The notes under the pieces are model-generated. The model saw only the letters and a program-made list of their open reading frames with translations, made no database searches and was not told the DNA's origin. Both the position numbers and the translations under genes were made by a program. This document shows positions 6,097 through 7,552 of a DNA stretch of 7,552 nt, piece after piece. The stretch spans positions 1 through 7,552 of the forward strand of contig JAGAFH010000218.1 in NCBI GenBank assembly GCA_017612755.1, given 5' to 3'. The stretch is from Clostridiales bacterium. GTDB lineage: Bacteria; Bacillota; Clostridia; Saccharofermentanales; Saccharofermentanaceae. Position 1 is the first letter of the stretch, and every line of letters starts with the position of its first letter.

Positions 6097-7335
6097 ATGA
6101 GAAACAGAAACGGTAAGTGGCTCTTTACTTCAGAGTCGGTAACAGAGGGACATCCCGACAAGGTATGCGATCAGATCTCTGACAGTGTGCTGGATGCTAT
6201 CCTCGAGCAGGATCCTAAGGCCAGAGTAGCATGTGAGACTTCTGCTACGACGGGCATGGTGCTTCTTATGGGAGAGATATCCACATCAGCATATGTGGAT
6301 ATTCCGAAGATCGTAAGGGACCGCATAAAGGAGATAGGATATGACGGATCCGATGCGGGATTCGATTATAAGACCTGTGCCGTCCTGACATCTATCGATG
6401 AGCAGTCGGCTGATATTGCCATGGGCGTTAATGTTGCCTTAGAAGCTAAGAAGGGTAAGGCTGCTACCATAGAAGAAGAGGAGCAGGAAAACCTTAAATA
6501 CAGAGAGGCAGACAGTGAGAATACAGGAGCCGGAGATCAGGGCATGATGTTCGGTTACGCATCAAATGAGACAGAAGAATATATGCCTTATGCGATCGCA
6601 ATGGCTCACAAGCTTACAAAAAAACTTGCCGAAGTGAGAAAGAACAGAACACTTCCGTATTTAAGACCTGACGGAAAGTCGCAGGTAACGGTTGAATACG
6701 GTGATGACGGAAAACCTCAGAGAATAGAGGCTATAGTTATTTCCACACAGCATGATCCCGATACAACACAGGAAAAGATCCATGCGGATATAAGAGAGCA
6801 TGTTATTGATGCTGTAGTTCCTGCAGATATGATCGATGAGAATACAAAGATATACATAAATCCTACAGGACGTTTTGTAATCGGCGGACCTTCGGGAGAC
6901 AGCGGACTTACCGGAAGAAAGATAATCGTTGACACATACGGCGGATACGCACCTCACGGCGGCGGAGCATTTTCCGGAAAGGATCCTACAAAGGTTGATA
7001 GATCTGCATGCTATGCTGCACGTTATGTTGCAAAAAATATTGTTGCCGCAGGACTTGCAGATAAATGCCAGATCCAGCTTTCATATGCAATAGGTGTAGC
7101 TGAGCCTACATCAATAAATATCGATACATTCGGAACCGGTAAGCTTTCAAATACCAGGCTGCTTGAGATTGTCAGAGAACAGTTTGACCTCAGACCTGCA
7201 GGTATCATAAAGATGCTTAACCTTAGACGTCCGATATATAAACAGACTGCCAGCTATGGTCATTTCGGAAGAAACGATCTTGATCTTCCTTGGGAGAAGA
7301 CAGACAAAGCAGAACAGTTAAAGAAATATCTATAA
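6097..7335 (+). CDS. metK: S-adenosylmethionine synthetase (methionine adenosyltransferase)
   Basis: Cytoplasmic enzyme that makes S-adenosylmethionine from methionine and ATP, releasing phosphate and pyrophosphate. The 412-aa product has all three domains. Visible motifs are [12 protein letters not shown] (18-29, with the catalytic His), [14 protein letters not shown] (98-111), the signature GAGDQG (144-149), [10 protein letters not shown] (192-201), [20 protein letters not shown] (254-273), and the glycine-rich signature [13 protein letters not shown] (287-299). A charged, glutamate-rich stretch at about 116-143 makes the segment before GAGDQG longer than in the E. coli enzyme. ATG 6097 is chosen because AAAGGA sits seven bases upstream; the in-frame GTG at 6076 lacks such a site. 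The gene is under the upstream SAM-I riboswitch and is followed 26 bases later by proS. Confidence 0.98.
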   Translation: MRNRNGKWLFTSESVTEGHPDKVCDQISDSVLDAILEQDPKARVACETSATTGMVLLMGEISTSAYVDIPKIVRDRIKEIGYDGSDAGFDYKTCAVLTSIDEQSADIAMGVNVALEAKKGKAATIEEEEQENLKYREADSENTGAGDQGMMFGYASNETEEYMPYAIAMAHKLTKKLAEVRKNRTLPYLRPDGKSQVTVEYGDDGKPQRIEAIVISTQHDPDTTQEKIHADIREHVIDAVVPADMIDENTKIYINPTGRFVIGGPSGDSGLTGRKIIVDTYGGYAPHGGGAFSGKDPTKVDRSACYAARYVAKNIVAAGLADKCQIQLSYAIGVAEPTSINIDTFGTGKLSNTRLLEIVREQFDLRPAGIIKMLNLRRPIYKQTASYGHFGRNDLDLPWEKTDKAEQLKKYL

Positions 7336-7346
7336 GAGGATTATCC

Positions 7347-7351
7347 GGAGG
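7347..7351 (+). promoter_or_regulatory. Ribosome binding site of proS
   Basis: GGAGG lies 10 bases before the ATG at 7362 in the 26-base metK-proS gap. No hairpin with a T-run is in that gap. Confidence 0.7.
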
Positions 7352-7361
7352 AAATTTAGAA

Positions 7362-7552
7362 ATGGCTGATGAAAAGAAAATGGTGGAGGCTATAACCTCC
7401 ATGCAGGAAGACTTTGCCCAGTGGTATACTGACATAGTTACAAAGGCAGAACTTATTGATTATCCAAGCGTGAAGGGATGTCTGGTAATAAAGCCCGCCG
7501 GTTACGCAATCTGGGAACTTATCCAGAAACAGCTGGACGAAAGATTCAAGGA
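7362..7552 (+). CDS. proS: Prolyl-tRNA synthetase, archaeal/eukaryal type, N-terminal part (3' end outside window)
   Basis: Class II aminoacyl-tRNA synthetase that charges tRNA-Pro with proline in the cytoplasm. Only the first 63 residues are present. The start [13 protein letters not shown], then [18 protein letters not shown] and [28 protein letters not shown], matches from memory the N-terminus of the shorter archaeal/eukaryal-type ProS found in many Clostridia, rather than the E. coli-type enzyme with an inserted editing domain. Later motifs cannot be checked because the window ends. It follows metK with a 26-base gap, a good ribosome binding site and no terminator. Co-transcription with metK, and thus exposure to the SAM riboswitch, is likely unless an internal promoter lies within metK. 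Confidence 0.88.
   Translation, partial: MADEKKMVEAITSMQEDFAQWYTDIVTKAELIDYPSVKGCLVIKPAGYAIWELIQKQLDERFK

Overview
The window reads as chromosomal DNA of a low-to-mid GC Gram-positive anaerobe, most likely class Clostridia and plausibly Lachnospiraceae-like. The support is an F-type ATP synthase operon end, a SAM-I (S-box) riboswitch with intrinsic terminator in front of metK, strong AGGAGG-type ribosome binding sites, a prolyl-tRNA synthetase N-terminus resembling the archaeal/eukaryal-type enzyme common in Clostridia, and a Clostridia-style Tad (type IVb pilus) cluster. The family placement is inference; no rRNA or species marker is present.

Region 1 (1-1018, + strand): the 3' end of atpD (ATP synthase beta) and all of atpC (epsilon), abutting as TAA-ATG. 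This is the end of the atp operon. No intrinsic terminator is visible after atpC.

Region 2 (1015-5745, - strand): a tight five-gene Tad cluster transcribed right to left: a TadZ-like protein, the TadA ATPase, a single protein that fuses TadB and TadC, a 53-aa Flp1-type pilin, and an FHA-domain protein with an N-terminal region like DUF6382. TadZ/TadA and TadA/TadBC overlap, using GTG and TTG starts behind strong Shine-Dalgarno sites. The last gene runs tail-to-tail into atpC with a 4-base overlap. Together the products would make an inner-membrane pilus assembly engine (TadA powering the TadBC platform, TadZ for localisation) plus its pilin. No prepilin peptidase, TadE/TadF minor pilins or CpaB-like protein are in the window, so these must be encoded elsewhere or be absent.

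Region 3 (5746-6096): a divergent intergenic region holding three ACAAT repeats at exact 10-bp spacing, a good sigma-A-type promoter for metK, a complete SAM-I aptamer and its terminator.

Region 4 (6097-7552, + strand): metK (SAM synthetase) followed after 26 bases by the start of proS, with no terminator between them. The riboswitch therefore probably controls both.

The unusual part is the Tad cluster. TadB and TadC are fused, the TadZ-like protein has lost the P-loop, and the FHA domain lacks most phosphothreonine-contact residues. The cluster sits on the opposite strand between two housekeeping operons.
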